Assembly: GCA_023246135.1 (NCBI GenBank)
Contig: JAHFJB010000045.1
Span: 1-5,097 of the forward strand
Length of the DNA stretch: 5,097 nucleotides
Direction of reading: 5' to 3'
From: Candidatus Parcubacteria bacterium
Lineage (GTDB): Bacteria > Patescibacteriota > Patescibacteriia > UBA1558 > GWA2-36-10
In this document: positions 4,990 to 5,097 of the stretch, in pieces
Numbering within the stretch: the first letter of the stretch is position 1
Layout: every line of letters starts with the position of its first letter
Made by a program: the position numbers and the translations under genes
Notes under the pieces: model-generated
Database searches by the model: none
Seen by the model: the letters and a program-made list of their open reading frames with translations, nothing else
Told to the model about the DNA's origin: nothing

Positions 4990-5013
4990 AAAAAAGTTGG
5001 TTATAAATTAACC
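4990..5013 (-). terminator. weak hairpin terminator after the right-edge partial gene
   Basis: On the minus strand GGTTA (5013-5009) pairs with TAACC (5003-4999) over a 5-base loop, followed by AAC and six T (4995-4990). It starts 3 bases after the stop codon at 5017. The stem is short and AT-rich, so confidence is moderate; its placement supports the partial coding call. Confidence 0.45.
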
Positions 5014-5016
5014 ATG

Positions 5017-5097
5017 TTATACTTTAATAATTTCTAAAGACAAGCTCGCCAGTGGCAAACCCTGATATTGCTTTTTACTGACTTCTTTATTCTCGCT
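5017..5097 (-). CDS. 3' end of an unidentified gene, C-terminal 26 residues
   Basis: The minus-strand frame is open from the window edge to TAA (5019-5017) and encodes SENKEVSKKQYQGLPLASLS followed by LEIIKV. The other two minus frames are less convincing: one stops after two codons and the other gives a 20-residue peptide rich in Cys, His and Trp. This frame has protein-like composition and a hairpin with T-run directly after its stop. The product cannot be identified from so short a piece. It would continue the same-strand gene run to the right. Confidence 0.5.
   Translation of the reverse strand, partial: SENKEVSKKQYQGLPLASLSLEIIKV

Noticed and set aside
5001..5023. Plus-strand promoter TGTTATACT (5015-5023)
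   Set aside because: It overlaps the stop of the partial minus-strand gene, spacing to any -35 is poor, and no plus-strand coding frame follows in the window.
1..5097. Alternative genetic code with TGA as glycine (code 25)
   Set aside because: All frames run without in-frame TGA over more than 1,400 codons and glycine uses GGN codons normally, so the standard bacterial code fits.

Overview
The window looks like chromosomal DNA from an AT-rich, uncultivated bacterium. My best guess is a Patescibacteria/CPR (Parcubacteria-like) lineage. That rests on low GC, very short intergenic gaps, many small membrane and lipoprotein hypotheticals, a DUF333 lipoprotein, and starts without Shine-Dalgarno sequences. 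It is inference from style, since no rRNA or marker gene is present. The reading frames are uninterrupted under the standard bacterial code.

Layout: positions 1-1134 (+) hold most of a DEAD-box RNA helicase whose N-terminus lies upstream of the window. A bidirectional terminator (about 1155-1194) separates it from a run of minus-strand genes filling the rest. Read in their own direction (right to left) these are: the 3' end of an unidentified gene (5097-5017); a four-helix membrane protein (4885-4418) in an operon with a tandem-DUF333 lipoprotein (4399-3929); a three-helix membrane protein (3850-3446); a CorA-type divalent cation channel (3301-2372); a lipoprotein of unknown function (2235-1594); a 57-residue two-helix protein (1568-1395); and a 39-residue, extremely basic protein (1312-1193). 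The last two and the partial gene at the right edge are short and easily overlooked.

Apart from the helicase and the basic small protein, the theme is the cell envelope: two lipoproteins, three small membrane proteins and an ion channel. Most minus-strand units carry their own signals in a repeated compact arrangement: a hairpin terminator whose T-run runs straight into an extended -10 promoter (T-run, then TGnTATAAT) for the next gene. corA has such a -10 placed so that transcription should begin at or next to the ATG, i.e. a leaderless mRNA. Other genes have A/T-rich leaders ending in AATTAAAAT-like sequence.

The least explained structure is 3330-3463: a perfect 16-bp inverted repeat enclosing two nested hairpins. 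One arm forms the last codons of the 134-residue membrane protein gene. It may be a small non-autonomous (MITE-like) element or a 3'-end structure. No CRISPR, tRNA, rRNA, phage or transposase gene was seen.
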